From positions 166,638-230,637 of the forward strand of contig NZ_SMRT01000013.1 in NCBI RefSeq assembly GCF_004354045.1: DNA of 64,000 bases. The letters are read 5' to 3'. A program made the position numbers and the translations under genes. The notes under the pieces are model-generated. The model made no database searches. It worked only from the letters and a program-made list of their open reading frames with translations, and was not told where the DNA came from. The stretch comes from Paenibacillus piri (GTDB taxonomy: Bacteria > Bacillota > Bacilli > Paenibacillales > NBRC-103111). How positions within the stretch are numbered: the first letter of the stretch is position 1; every line of letters begins with the position of its first letter. This document shows positions 8,672 through 17,670 of the stretch, one piece after another.

Positions 8672-9619
8672 ATGGAGAATTTAGCCGTTCTGGGCGCAGG
8701 CTTGATGGGGCATTCCATAGCCTTGACCGCAGCATGGGCGGGTATCGATGTAGCGTTGCAGGGGGTTGATGACGCAGATATCGGCCGGGCGGAGCAAGGG
8801 ATCCGCGAGAAGCTGGCCGTTTTGCAGGAGCATGGCTTGATTCGCGAGCAAGAAATAGAGCAGATTTGCGGCCGGATTCATACGACGGTCAGCATCGAGG
8901 AGGCCATTCGGGGTGCGACCTTTGTCATCGAAGCGATTCCCGAACAGCTGGAGCTGAAGATTGCTTTCTTCCGGCGGCTTGATGAGCTGTGCGCTCCGGA
9001 GGTGCTGCTGGCCAGCAATACTTCGGGCTTGAGCCCGACGGCGATCGCATCGCAGATGAAACGTCCGCAGCGGATGGTCGTGACGCATTTTTGGAACCCG
9101 GCGCATCTGATTCCTTTGGTCGAGGTGGTGCGCGGCGAGCAGACGGACGACCCGACCGTGAAGCGCGCGCTTGATTTTCTGAAGATGATGAACAAGCGGC
9201 CGATCGAGGTGAAGAAAGACATTCTCGGCTCGGTCGGCAACCGGATTCAATATGCGATATTCCGCGAAGCGCAATATATTTTGGAGCAGGGCGTTGCGAG
9301 CATGGAAGATATCGATGCGGCCGTAACCTACAGCTTGGGGCGCAGGCTGCCTGTAACGGGTCCGTTCATGACGGCGGATATGGGCGGTTTGGATGTGTTT
9401 CATTCGATTTCGTCGTATTTGTTTGCCGATCTGAGCAAGGCGGACGGGTCCTACGAGCCTATGAGCAGGCTGGCGGAGAGCGGAAACTACGGCCTGAAAA
9501 CAGGCAAAGGGTTCTACGATTGGGATCAGCAAACATCTCAGGCGATGAACAAGCGGCGAGAAAAAGAACTGATTCATTTTTTAAAACAGGATTTGGCCGG
9601 GGAGTCGGAACAAGACTGA
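8672..9619 (+). CDS. 3-hydroxyacyl-CoA dehydrogenase family protein
   Basis: This 315-residue NAD-dependent dehydrogenase begins with the Rossmann loop GAGLMG and carries the family region THFWNPAHLIPLVEVV (catalytic His near residue 139) and SNTSGL. The C-terminal helical domain includes GRRLPVTGPF and GLKTGKGFYDW. The usual reaction is oxidation of L-3-hydroxyacyl-CoA to 3-ketoacyl-CoA (fatty acid or butanoate metabolism). Related lambda-crystallin-type members act on L-gulonate or carnitine, so the substrate is uncertain. No thiolase or crotonase gene is adjacent, which weakens a beta-oxidation reading. GAAGGAGGCG gives a strong ribosome site before the ATG. Confidence 0.88.
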   Translation: MENLAVLGAGLMGHSIALTAAWAGIDVALQGVDDADIGRAEQGIREKLAVLQEHGLIREQEIEQICGRIHTTVSIEEAIRGATFVIEAIPEQLELKIAFFRRLDELCAPEVLLASNTSGLSPTAIASQMKRPQRMVVTHFWNPAHLIPLVEVVRGEQTDDPTVKRALDFLKMMNKRPIEVKKDILGSVGNRIQYAIFREAQYILEQGVASMEDIDAAVTYSLGRRLPVTGPFMTADMGGLDVFHSISSYLFADLSKADGSYEPMSRLAESGNYGLKTGKGFYDWDQQTSQAMNKRREKELIHFLKQDLAGESEQD

Positions 9620-9726
9620 TTGATCGTTCCTGTACGCTGATGCGTGGCTTCAGGAAAGCTGCCGAGCAAGCCGCGTCGCGGGAACGGAACGCACGACATG
9701 AAGGCAGTGGTAAAATCGTAATACCA

Positions 9727-9768
9727 AGGGGCGTACTTCTTATAGAAGATCGGCCTCTTTTTTTGTAA
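9727..9768 (+). terminator. Rho-independent terminator after the hydroxyacyl-CoA dehydrogenase
   Basis: An imperfect hairpin (GGGGC with GCCTC, inner CTTCT-TAT-AGAAG) is followed by seven T. It lies about 110 bases after the dehydrogenase stop. Confidence 0.55.
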
Positions 9769-9897
9769 GGCCGCCTAAGATGCGAGACGATTTTTGGAAT
9801 CCGGGACAAAACTGCATGCTCCATATTTACAGCCCGGCTCTCCCGTGATAAGTATAGTAAAAATAGCGGTGGTAAGAAGCCGAAGGAGGCGGAAGGA

Positions 9898-11313
9898 TTG
9901 GAAGAGAAGTCTTTGCTGATCAAAAACGCGCGAAGCATCGTGACGATGGACGGGGAGAACCGCGTTATCAAGAACGGCAGCCTGTATGCGGTGGGACAGC
10001 AAATTATCGCGATTGGCGACAATCTTCCTTATGAAACCGCGGACGCGGTCATCGACGCCCGGAACAAAATCGTCTACCCCGGCCTCATCAACACGCATCA
10101 TCACTTGTACCAGACGTTAACCCGCAACATTCCGCTGGCGCAGGACTGTTCGCTGTTCGACTGGCTGCTGACGCTTTACGAAATTTGGCGTCATCTGGAG
10201 CCCGAAGATATTTACCTAAGCGCTATGGTCGGGCTTGGGGAGCTGTTGAAAAGCGGCTGCACGACATCCTCGGATCATTTTTACTGCTTTCCGAGCGGCA
10301 TATCGACCGAACTGATCGATGAGGAGATCCGCGCCGCCGCCGAGCTTGGTATCCGGTTTTATCCGACCCGCGGGTCGATGAGTCTGGGGCGGTCAAACGG
10401 CGGGCTTCCCCCCGATGAAGTATGCCAGAGTGAGGACGATATATTGCGCGATACCCGGAGAGTCATTGAGCAATTTCACGATCCTTCCCGCTTTTCGATG
10501 CTGCGGATCGGGGTGGCGCCGTGTTCCCCGTTTTCAGTGACCCGCCATTTGCTGAAGGAGTCGGCCGATTTGGCCCGCAGCTATGGCGTGCGTATGCATA
10601 CCCATCTGGCCGAAACGATGGACGAGGAGCAGTACTGCCTGGAGAAGGTCGGAATGCGCCCGCTCGCGTACATGGAGGAAACCGGTTGGACCGGCGACGA
10701 TGTCTGGTTTGCTCACGGCATCTGGTTTAACGACGCGGAAATCAAACGGCTGGGCGCGTGCGGCTGCGGTGTGGCGCACTGCCCCTCCAGCAACATGAAG
10801 CTGTCATCGGGGACGATTCCCGTAAGGAAGCTGCTCCAAGCAGGCGTCAAGGTAGGACTGGGAGTTGACGGATCGGCTTCGAATGACGCTTCAAACATGC
10901 TGTGGGATGTGCGGATGGCTTATTTGCTGCACAAACAGCTGAACGGCGATTCGCTCACGGCGAATGAGACGCTTTCCTTGGCGACGCGCGGCTCTGCGCG
11001 TGTACTTGGCTGGGAAGACGCGATCGGGTCGCTCGAAGCGGGGAAAGCCGCCGATTTGTTTATGCTCGATGCGGCGCAGCTTGGCTTCGCAGGAGCGCTG
11101 TTCGACGATGCGGCGCTGCCCGTTACGGTAGGGGCGTACCAGGCGGACATGACGATCGTAGGCGGTCGGGTCGTCGTGGAGAACGGCCGTTTGGCCGGCG
11201 CGGACGAAGAGCGGATCGCCTTCCGCGCGCAGCTGGCTGCAGACCGGATGGCGGCAACCGCCGCAAAGCGGACGAAGCTCGATTACCGGGCCTACCGTCC
11301 GGCGAATCTATAA
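9898..11313 (+). CDS. 8-oxoguanine-deaminase-like amidohydrolase (TrzA/AtzA family)
   Basis: The 471-residue protein is a metal-dependent amidohydrolase of the cytosine-deaminase-like superfamily. Metal ligands are visible: H67 and H69 in NTHHHLYQ, H236 in HTHLAET, H273 in FAHGIW and D324 in GLGVDGSASND; E239 fits the catalytic acid. Overall resemblance is closest to 8-oxoguanine deaminases and hydroxyatrazine hydrolases, which deaminate purine- or triazine-like rings. The start is TTG: GGAGG lies eight bases upstream and no other start suits. It stands alone, so purine salvage or detoxification is an inference; a guanine deaminase or S-adenosylhomocysteine deaminase is the main alternative. 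Confidence 0.82.
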   Translation: MEEKSLLIKNARSIVTMDGENRVIKNGSLYAVGQQIIAIGDNLPYETADAVIDARNKIVYPGLINTHHHLYQTLTRNIPLAQDCSLFDWLLTLYEIWRHLEPEDIYLSAMVGLGELLKSGCTTSSDHFYCFPSGISTELIDEEIRAAAELGIRFYPTRGSMSLGRSNGGLPPDEVCQSEDDILRDTRRVIEQFHDPSRFSMLRIGVAPCSPFSVTRHLLKESADLARSYGVRMHTHLAETMDEEQYCLEKVGMRPLAYMEETGWTGDDVWFAHGIWFNDAEIKRLGACGCGVAHCPSSNMKLSSGTIPVRKLLQAGVKVGLGVDGSASNDASNMLWDVRMAYLLHKQLNGDSLTANETLSLATRGSARVLGWEDAIGSLEAGKAADLFMLDAAQLGFAGALFDDAALPVTVGAYQADMTIVGGRVVVENGRLAGADEERIAFRAQLAADRMAATAAKRTKLDYRAYRPANL

Positions 11314-11320
11314 ATGAACA

Positions 11321-11357
11321 GGGCTGGTCCGTCGCCCGGAGGCGCACCGACCAGCCC
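11321..11357. terminator. Hairpin between convergent amidohydrolase and Spo0E-like genes
   Basis: A perfect nine-base stem (GGGCTGGTC at 11321-11329, GACCAGCCC at 11349-11357) lies between two convergent genes. It has no long T run, so it is probably a weak terminator used from both sides. Confidence 0.45.
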
Positions 11358-11379
11358 TTCAACTGCATGCAGTGATATT

Positions 11380-11544
11380 TTAAGCGACGCCGCTGCGCGG
11401 TTGCCGTCGTTTCTCAAATTCTATTAGAACCTCATCCAGCTCCTGGCTGAGCGATATAACGCCGGCATCGATTAAATTGCCGGTATGTTCGACCATCGTT
11501 ATTAATTTGGTCCTCAGAAGTTCGATTTTGTCTTCTATGCACAC
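11380..11544 (-). CDS. Spo0E-like sporulation regulatory phosphatase
   Basis: The 54-residue protein has the Spo0E-family signature SQELDEVL within an all-alpha segment (IELLRTKLITMVEHTG, then SLSQELDEVLIEFE). Such proteins form a helical hairpin and dephosphorylate Spo0A~P, delaying sporulation. The chosen start is GTG at 11544: AAGGAGG lies 10 bases upstream, while the longer in-frame extension covers that ribosome site. Size fits the family (about 50-85 residues). It is monocistronic. Its presence indicates an endospore former. The exact response-regulator target (Spo0A or another) is not deducible. Confidence 0.85.
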   Translation of the reverse strand: MCIEDKIELLRTKLITMVEHTGNLIDAGVISLSQELDEVLIEFEKRRQPRSGVA

Positions 11545-11896
11545 GGTAACAATCCCTCCTTGGAATACAAGTTTACTCGATTCGATCATCGCATGGAATA
11601 TACAGATTTTAACTTTTGGCACATCATGGCGGTAATTGGAAATTTATGTATGGGTTTTTATGGCGATATTCGCGGTTCATCCGTCAACTCAAAAAAAGTC
11701 CGTCAGCGGCCGGTCCGCGAACGGGCTTTTCGGGCTTGCCGAACGTCGGGTGCAAGGCATTGCTGCCGATGGCGATCATCGGCGGCAGCTTGCCCGCAAG
11801 CTGCGATAACGGGTTGCAGTCGGGCATGCGCCGGCTTTTTTAAAAAAATTAGAGCGTTTCGGCAGAAAAAAGTTAAAAACGGCATATGTCCGGGCC
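11545..11896. other. Intergenic region upstream of the GH105 operon
   Basis: It separates the Spo0E-like gene from the GH105 operon. It contains a GC-rich stretch ending in a run of T then A near 11838-11850, which could be a leader or terminator structure, but I cannot draw a convincing single hairpin. Open frames here lack ribosome sites. No RNA gene recognised. Confidence 0.3.
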
Positions 11897-11925
11897 TTGA
11901 ACTGTCGATCGTTTTAAAGTAATAA
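11897..11925 (+). promoter_or_regulatory. Candidate sigma-A promoter of the GH105-esterase operon
   Basis: TTGAAC (11897-11902) and TAATAA (11920-11925) are spaced by exactly 17 bases and lie about 110 bases before the GH105 start. The long leader leaves room for control elements. Confidence 0.45.
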
Positions 11926-12035
11926 TAAGTGTGCAGAGACGGATGGTGTGCGGATCGCTGGAGAGCAAGGACCGCCCGCTTCGCCGAAACGACGGGATCG
12001 AGGGCCCGGAACTAGTATACGAGGAGGAACAGGGC

Positions 12036-13157
12036 ATGAATAAGATTTGGTCGACGGCCATGGCCGATTCTTTTATGAAACGATATCCGATTGTATCCGA
12101 TATGCCTTTTCAGAAAAGAAGATGCTGGAACTATGAAAACGGCTGTATAATGACCGCATTGGAGCGGGTTTATCATCAAACGGGGGATGAACGTTACTTT
12201 GACTATATCCAAATGAATATGGATTTGTTTATTCAAGAGGATGGCGGCATCGCGACTTACAACCTGAATGAGTATAACGTGGACATGATCAATCAAGGCA
12301 AAAGCTTGTTTCTGCTGTACGGTAAAACGGGCAAGGATAAATACAAAAAAGCGATCGAGCTGCTCGTCGCCCAGCTGAAGGGACATCCCCGCACGAGCGA
12401 AGGCGGCTTGTGGCATAAAAAAATATACCCGTTTCAAATGTGGCTTGACGGCGTATACATGACCTCGCCTTTTTTGGCGGCTTACGGACAGCAATTCAAC
12501 GATCACGAATGGTATGACGATGTGGCCAACGAAATTTTGCTGATGGAAAAAGTGGCGCGAGATCCGAAGACCGGGCTGCTCTACCACGGTTGGGACGAAT
12601 CGCGGGAAGAACGCTGGGCCGACAAGGAGACCGGCTGCTCACCGCATTTCTGGGGCCGCGCTTTGGGCTGGTATGTGATGGCGGTTGTCGATACGTTGGA
12701 TTTCCTGCCGCTCGATCATCCGAAACGCGGGCAAATTATCGGTATTTTTTATCGGCTCGTGCAAGCGATTCTAAAGGTGCAGGACGAGGACTCCGGCTTA
12801 TGGTACCAAGTGCTGAATCAGGGCACGCGAAAGGGCAACTATTTGGAGGCGTCCGGCTCGGCGATGTTTACTTGCGCTTTGGCGAAAGGATACCGCATGG
12901 GTTATTTAGGCAAAGACGCTTTGCTCGCCGCGAGACGGGGCCATCAAGGATTGCTGGAGCTGTGCGTTGGCCAGGAATCGGACGGAACGTATCATTTGGA
13001 TAAAATTTGCAGCGTGGCCGGATTGGGCAACAAGCCTTACCGCGACGGCTCGTTTGCTTACTATATCAGCGAACCGACCCGCAAGGACGATCCGAAGGGG
13101 TTCGCGCCGTTTGTCATGGCCTGCCTGGAGATCGAAGCGACGGCTTCCGTACAATAA
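12036..13157 (+). CDS. GH105 unsaturated rhamnogalacturonyl hydrolase
   Basis: The 373-residue protein resembles YteR/YesR-type enzymes, which add water to the 4,5-unsaturated galacturonic residue left by pectin lyases and release it from oligosaccharides. The conserved YPFQMWLDGVYM contains the expected catalytic aspartate (D138). HFWGRALGWYVMA and EASGSAMFTCALAKG are typical (alpha/alpha)6-barrel segments. There is no signal peptide, so it acts inside the cell. The start is the ATG at 12036, preceded by GAGGAGG; an upstream in-frame extension has no ribosome site. The esterase gene follows after 18 bases, forming a two-gene operon for acetylated pectin side chains. Confidence 0.9.
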   Translation: MNKIWSTAMADSFMKRYPIVSDMPFQKRRCWNYENGCIMTALERVYHQTGDERYFDYIQMNMDLFIQEDGGIATYNLNEYNVDMINQGKSLFLLYGKTGKDKYKKAIELLVAQLKGHPRTSEGGLWHKKIYPFQMWLDGVYMTSPFLAAYGQQFNDHEWYDDVANEILLMEKVARDPKTGLLYHGWDESREERWADKETGCSPHFWGRALGWYVMAVVDTLDFLPLDHPKRGQIIGIFYRLVQAILKVQDEDSGLWYQVLNQGTRKGNYLEASGSAMFTCALAKGYRMGYLGKDALLAARRGHQGLLELCVGQESDGTYHLDKICSVAGLGNKPYRDGSFAYYISEPTRKDDPKGFAPFVMACLEIEATASVQ

Positions 13158-13175
13158 GCGGGGAGGGATACGAGC

Positions 13176-14198
13176 ATGTGGAATCCGGACGAATATTTGC
13201 GGCGTCTGTATGCAGCAAAGGCCGGTCAGCTTTCCTTCCAGGCGCATAATCGCGAGGAGTGGCTCGACTGGCGGGGCGCGCTGACGGAAAAATTTTTGGA
13301 TGCTTTGGGCGGACTGGAGGCGGCTGCGCCGGATTTGCAGCCGAGGAAGCTGGAACGCGTCGATTGCGGCGATTATATCCGCGAGCGGATTGAAATTACG
13401 ACCGCGGAAGCACTGCGCATGCCGGTATATGTGCTTCTCCTGAAGAGGAAGCAGGGCAAGCTGCCGGTCGTCGTAGGTTGTCACGGCCACGGATACGGCA
13501 GCCGGTCGGTTGTCGGGCTGCTGCCCGACGGCAGTGAAGCGGCGTCCGATGCCGATGTCCATCGCGGCTTCGGCATAGACCTGGTGAAGCGCGGCTTTGC
13601 GGTCGTCGTACCGGAGCTGATCGGCTTCGGGGACCGGAAGCTGGAGCAGGAAGTAATCGTAAACCGCGATACGAACTCGTGCTTCCAGATCGGCGTGTTC
13701 CTGCTGATGCTCGGCAAAACGATCGCCGGCGTACGCATCCAGGAAACGATGGCCGCGATCGATTACATCGCCGGACGCGGCGAACTGGACGCTTCGCGCA
13801 TCGGCATCTTCGGGCTGTCCGGCGGCGGGCTGGTAGCGGCATTCACCGCTGCTTTGGACCAGCGGATTCGCGCTGCGGTCGTCAGCTGCTATACGAATAC
13901 GTTTCGCGACAGCATTTTGAGCATGCGCCACTGCATCGATAATTACATCCCGAATGTGCTGCGCTATGCGGAGATGCCGGATCTGATCGGCCTTATCGCG
14001 CCAAGGCCGCTGTTTATCGAGGCGGGCCGGGCGGATAAGCTGTTTCCGCTGCACGGCACCGAGCAGGCGCTGCGCGTGCTGCAGGCCGTTTATGCGGCGG
14101 CGGGCGTCCCGGAGGCGCTGGACGCCGACCTGTTCGAGGGCGGCCACGAGGTGCACGGGGCGCGCGCCTTTACGTGGCTGGAGAGGCAGCTGATGTAG
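13176..14198 (+). CDS. Alpha/beta-hydrolase, probable carbohydrate acetylesterase
   Basis: This 340-residue alpha/beta-hydrolase shows the nucleophile elbow GLSGGG, an acid candidate in AGRADKLFP and the catalytic His in GGHEVHG. Overall organisation fits the Abhydrolase_7/acetylxylan-esterase-like group, including an early GCHGHGYG oxyanion region. No signal peptide is seen. Tight coupling to the GH105 hydrolase (18-base gap, GGGAGGG ribosome site) suggests it removes acetyl groups from imported rhamnogalacturonan oligosaccharides. The substrate is inferred from context; dienelactone-hydrolase-like or glucuronoyl-esterase-like activity is possible. Confidence 0.75.
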   Translation: MWNPDEYLRRLYAAKAGQLSFQAHNREEWLDWRGALTEKFLDALGGLEAAAPDLQPRKLERVDCGDYIRERIEITTAEALRMPVYVLLLKRKQGKLPVVVGCHGHGYGSRSVVGLLPDGSEAASDADVHRGFGIDLVKRGFAVVVPELIGFGDRKLEQEVIVNRDTNSCFQIGVFLLMLGKTIAGVRIQETMAAIDYIAGRGELDASRIGIFGLSGGGLVAAFTAALDQRIRAAVVSCYTNTFRDSILSMRHCIDNYIPNVLRYAEMPDLIGLIAPRPLFIEAGRADKLFPLHGTEQALRVLQAVYAAAGVPEALDADLFEGGHEVHGARAFTWLERQLM

Positions 14199-14415
14199 CC
14201 GCCTCCAGGCTGGCAGCTGGCGGATGGCGCCACCCGCTGCAAATGGCAAGCCCCGGCAAGCGATGCTCGTATGGGCTCTACCGCAGTGAGGCTAGGCTGT
14301 CCGCATCGCTGGGAGTCCGTCCGACGAAATGGGGTGCAGGGAGCGTAGGGATATACCACTCTCGCCACGAATAAGAATAGTAAATCTTAGTAAACGAGTA
14401 AAGGGCGGTGCGGAT

Positions 14416-14808
14416 ATGGCAAAATTCAAAGAGCAGACTGTGCTTCTCAGAATTAGCTGGATGTTCCTTCTTTTTACAGGAGTCGGGATCCTGAGCTTTG
14501 GAATATTAGTTGCCGCGTTTCCACAGATTGCAGGTTCTTATGATTTGGGATTGCTGCGAGCGCTCGGCATTGCAACGACAGGAATGGGGTTTTTCGGTAC
14601 CGTGATCACTCTCAAGTCATACAGAAGAAAAGAAAGATGGGCATGGTTTATTCTCTGGTATTACCCCATCTTCTGGACATTACATTTGGCGGGCGGTCTG
14701 CCGCCAGGGAATGATCATATCCATCAAGTTCTTTTTATTGTCATATCTCTCCTGGGCTTGATGCTTCCTTTTAGACAATTCTTCCCGCGGAAAACCGTCG
14801 AACCTTGA
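14416..14808 (+). CDS. Small four-helix membrane protein, unknown function
   Basis: The 130-residue protein has about four hydrophobic helices (ISWMFLLFTGVGILSFGILV, then LRALGIATTGMGFFGTVI, WFILWYYPIFWTLHLA and VLFIVISLLGLMLPF). No catalytic motif is seen. The start ATG at 14416 has a modest GGGCGG ribosome site; the longer frame upstream looks non-coding. Composition is less GC-rich than its neighbours, which may indicate separate origin. It sits alone. Confidence 0.65.
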   Translation: MAKFKEQTVLLRISWMFLLFTGVGILSFGILVAAFPQIAGSYDLGLLRALGIATTGMGFFGTVITLKSYRRKERWAWFILWYYPIFWTLHLAGGLPPGNDHIHQVLFIVISLLGLMLPFRQFFPRKTVEP

Positions 14809-14976
14809 CAGAAAGAGCGCGCGTGCTCGAATCCATTCAAGACCATTCCGGCCGTATGCCAGAGAAGGCTAGCGCGGATGCGGCTATTGGCGGGCAAATG
14901 CACGATTACCCGTTCCGAAAGTGACCCGCAAGCCCCACTCCGCGAAATATCCCAAACCGGCTACAAACTACAAACG
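14809..14976. other. Intergenic sequence, nothing recognised
   Basis: The stretch runs from the end of the small membrane-protein gene to the first MITE-like element. No gene, RNA or clear hairpin seen. Confidence 0.3.
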
Positions 14977-15130
14977 GGAGAAGTCTGCCCAAAAACGGAA
15001 TAACGCAGCATAAAGGGCAAAAATGACAAGGAGAATCCGGCATTTAACCCAATACGACAACCGAAAATTGGAAAAAACTAAACATAATGGAAGACGTAAC
15101 CTTAACAACCTATCCGTCGGGCAGACTCCT
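14977..15130. mobile_element. MITE-like element 1 with AGTCTGCCC inverted termini
   Basis: About 154 bases are bounded by AGTCTGCCC (14982-14990) and GGGCAGACT (15119-15127), extended by GGAG/CTCC-like flanks. The interior is AT-richer than the surroundings and has no coding frame. A second element with nearly the same ends lies at 28553-28664, and both contain CGGAATAAC (in the reverse orientation of element 2). Shared ends, small size and intergenic location suggest a non-autonomous transposable repeat. Confidence 0.5.
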
Positions 15131-15269
15131 AGGATTATGCGCGGGCCATATCCGGCTTCCGCTGCGGCCTCGCGACACACGTGCCCCATGCGCTCGCGCT
15201 CGCTGCGGCACCGGCTGCAAGCGCCGCCTAGAGCCGGCTTTCACGCTCAACTCTACGCGCGGTTTATAT
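15131..15269. other. Intergenic sequence, nothing recognised
   Basis: GC-rich, without supported genes. It lies between the MITE-like element and a hairpin downstream of the minus-strand lipoprotein gene. Confidence 0.25.
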
Positions 15270-15324
15270 GGCCTCCGATAACGATCGCGAACCGTCAAAC
15301 GGTTCACGGTTGCTGCCGGAGGCC
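15270..15324 (-). terminator. Hairpin downstream of the lipoprotein gene
   Basis: An outer stem GGCCTCCG/CGGAGGCC (15270-15277, 15317-15324) encloses an inner GAACCGT/ACGGTTC stem. No strong T run follows, so termination would be inefficient; it may also simply be a structured 3' end. Confidence 0.4.
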
Positions 15325-15350
15325 TCTTCATGCTTGCCGCCCGCGGCCGC

Positions 15351-15788
15351 TCAGTTGCCCATGGCCGCTTCCTGAAACAGCTTCAGCAGATCGCTGCGGG
15401 CCGAATCGGGCAGCCGGAAATGGCCGTCCCGCCCGGACTGCTGCAATAGGCCGGTGTATTCGGCCTTCTCGATCCAGAACGAGAATGACAGCTCCGTACC
15501 GGTGTCCAGCTTCACGACAGCAACATAATCCGGAGCGGTGATATCCAGCTTCCCCCGATCATAGGCCGCGGCGTGGAGAGCTTGCACGAAGCGGCTGCGT
15601 GCTTCCGTATCCGTAACTTCGGCTGGCTGGCCGCCGGCTTTTTTTACGGTTATGGATGTAACGTGCTCCGCTTCCAAACGGATGGACTGTCCGCCATGAC
15701 TGCTGCCGGACTCCGGCTTTCCGCAGCCGGCCAGCACGAACAGCATAAGTGCCGTTAGGCTAAATGCAACGATAAGCAGCTGTTTCAC
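15351..15788 (-). CDS. Small lipoprotein, YhfM-like, unknown function
   Basis: This 145-residue protein has a lipoprotein signal peptide ending LAGC (C22), so it should be anchored on the outer face of the membrane. The mature part is a single small alpha/beta domain with VTSITVKKAGG near the start and DYVAVVKLDTGTELSFSFW later, a pattern seen in small Bacillus lipoproteins of unknown role. The start is GTG, with AAAGG upstream. It is divergent from the Gfo/Idh-like gene and probably monocistronic. Confidence 0.72.
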   Translation of the reverse strand: MKQLLIVAFSLTALMLFVLAGCGKPESGSSHGGQSIRLEAEHVTSITVKKAGGQPAEVTDTEARSRFVQALHAAAYDRGKLDITAPDYVAVVKLDTGTELSFSFWIEKAEYTGLLQQSGRDGHFRLPDSARSDLLKLFQEAAMGN

Positions 15789-16026
15789 AGGTTCACGACC
15801 TTTCGTATCCTCTTCTCATAGACTTGCCGGACAAGGAAAAAGTTGCAGGCGATAAACCGCGTGCGACATCCCCTTCCAAAATGCCGGATGGTCCAAGGCG
15901 CGGGGAACGGCGAGCTTGTACTGTTTTTTCCATGGAGGCCATAGGATAAATAAAAACGAAGTGATATACTAAACATGTTCAAGCCCACATGTCAAAATTA
16001 ACCATTTCCACGCAAAGGGGGGGACG

Positions 16027-17069
16027 ATGATTGCGATCCATGTCGGCTTAGTCGGTTATGGCTTGTCAGGCTCGGTTTTTCACGCTCCGCTTATCGAAAA
16101 AGTAGAGAGTCTCCGCTTGCACGCGGTCGTATCCTCCGACGAGGCCAAAGTGCTCCGGGATTATCCCGGCGTACACGTATTTTCCGATTTCGATACTCTT
16201 TTGCAGGACAAGACCGTTCAGCTCGTTGTCATTGCCAGTCCGAATACGACTCATTTTTCTTATGCCCGTAGGGCGATTCAGGCCGGCAAGCATGTCGTCG
16301 TCGAAATCCGTTCACCGTATCGTCCGCTGAGGCGGATGAGCTGATCGCGCTGGCCCGGAACCATAAAGTCGCGTTGTCGGTTTACCATAACCGCAGATGG
16401 GACGGCGACTTTCTAACGGTCCGAAGCCTGCTCGATGCGAATCTGCTAGGTCACTTATCGACCTTTGAATCGCATTTCGACCGGTTTCGGCCCGAGGTGC
16501 AGCAGCGTTGGCGCGAGCAGGATTTGCCGGGCTCGGGCATTTTGTATGATTTGGGCTCGCATCTGATCGATCAGGCTTTGTGCCTGTTCGGCAAGCCGCA
16601 GACCGTGACGGCCGATTTGCGCGCAGAGCGGCAGGATGCGGCAGCTACCGATTATTTTCACCTGATGCTCGGTTACGATCGGCTGAGGGTGATTCTTCAT
16701 TCCGGCTCGCTGGTGAAACATGCAGGCGCGCGGTTTGCGCTGCACGGGGACAAAGGGAGCTTCACGAAGTACGGACTGGACCCGCAGGAAAACCGGTTGA
16801 AGCAGGGGGAGCGGCCGGGTGCGCCCGATTGGGGCATGGACGATCCCGAACGATACGGACAGCTGACGACAACGATCGGCGGGCTGTCGCTGCAGGCCGT
16901 CGTTGAAACGATGCCGGGGCGTTACTCAGACTATTATGAGGAGTTGGCCGCGTCGATCCGGTCGGGTCATAAGCCTCCGGTTTCGGCGGAGGAAGCGCGT
17001 GCCGTCATTCGGGTGATCGAATGCGCGGTGCTGAGCGGCCGGGAGCGGCGGACGGTTGATTTTACATAG
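16027..17069 (+). pseudogene. Gfo/Idh/MocA-family oxidoreductase, frameshifted
   Basis: Two frames together give one dehydrogenase of about 348 residues. The first (16027-16344) has the NAD(P) loop GLVGYGLSGSVFHAP and ends HVVVE; the second resumes with ALSVYHNRRWDGDF and continues through GSGILYDLGSHLIDQA to the C-terminus. At 16301-16310 the text GAAATCCG should read through a family EKP motif, so one base is missing near 16305. Restoring one base rejoins the frames without any other change. It is either a recent pseudogene or a sequencing error. Family members oxidise or reduce sugars or inositols. AAAGGGGGGG precedes the ATG. Confidence 0.88.
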
Positions 17070-17134
17070 GAGTAAATTTCGTCTATTTCAAGCCAGGCGG
17101 GCTTGCATATGAAAATGGGGAAGAGGTGCCGGAG

Positions 17135-17623
17135 ATGGAAACCGAATCGTATCAGGAACAATTGGCCGAGCTGCAAAGGCAGGAGGAGGAAATTCAATTC
17201 ACCCGCTTTTCGAATGCGGAGGCGCTGGAAATCGGTATGCGGCTCGTGGAGGAAGTGAAGCGGACAGGCAAAGCGATTACAGTGGACATTACCCGGAATG
17301 GTCAATGCTTGTTTCACCATGCGATGGACGGGACATCATCCAACAATGCCGATTGGATCCGGCGTAAGAACAATGTGGTCCGGCGTTTCGGCATCAGCTC
17401 CTACCGGTTCGGTACCGGGTTGCGCAGCCAAGGGAAAAGGCTCGAGGATAATCCCGCCATACCGATCATCGATTACGCACCGAACGGCGGCGCGTTTCCG
17501 CTCATCATCCGAGGGGTCGGCGTAATCGGCAGTGTGACGGTGTCCGGCCTTCCGGAGAAGGACGACCACGAATTGGTAGTTCGGGTATTGCGGGCATATT
17601 TGGAGCAACACCCGCACAATTAA
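17135..17623 (+). CDS. UPF0303/GlcG-HbpS-like heme-degrading-family protein
   Basis: The 162-residue protein resembles the UPF0303 family (YBR137W-like), related to GlcG/HbpS folds. Recognisable segments are KAITVDITRNGQCLFHHAMDG, NNADWIRRKNNVV, and the C-terminal GAFPLIIRGVGVIGSVTVSG. Members form oligomers; heme or corrinoid binding is reported for relatives, but the reaction is unsettled. The start is either GTG 17126 or ATG 17135; the ATG has GAGG eight bases away and is preferred. It follows the frameshifted dehydrogenase by about 65 bases and may share its transcript. Confidence 0.75.
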   Translation: METESYQEQLAELQRQEEEIQFTRFSNAEALEIGMRLVEEVKRTGKAITVDITRNGQCLFHHAMDGTSSNNADWIRRKNNVVRRFGISSYRFGTGLRSQGKRLEDNPAIPIIDYAPNGGAFPLIIRGVGVIGSVTVSGLPEKDDHELVVRVLRAYLEQHPHN

Positions 17624-17654
17624 TTGCGCTGTCCGTATAAGTCGGGATGAATGC

Positions 17655-17670
17655 TGACAAACTGTTGTCA
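17655..17670. promoter_or_regulatory. Inverted repeat TGACAA-N4-TTGTCA before the DinB gene
   Basis: A perfect six-base inverted repeat with a four-base spacer lies about 70 bases upstream of the DinB-family start. Size and placement suit a dimeric repressor. No regulator is assigned. Confidence 0.4.

Noticed and set aside
11560..11922. 120-residue open frame between the Spo0E-like and GH105 genes
   Set aside because: No ribosome site, Cys/Arg-rich composition, and it overlaps the Spo0E-like start region.
12906..14249. 447-residue antisense open frame opposite the esterase
   Set aside because: It mirrors the GC-rich third codon positions of the real esterase and GH105 genes, has no ribosome site and resembles no protein.
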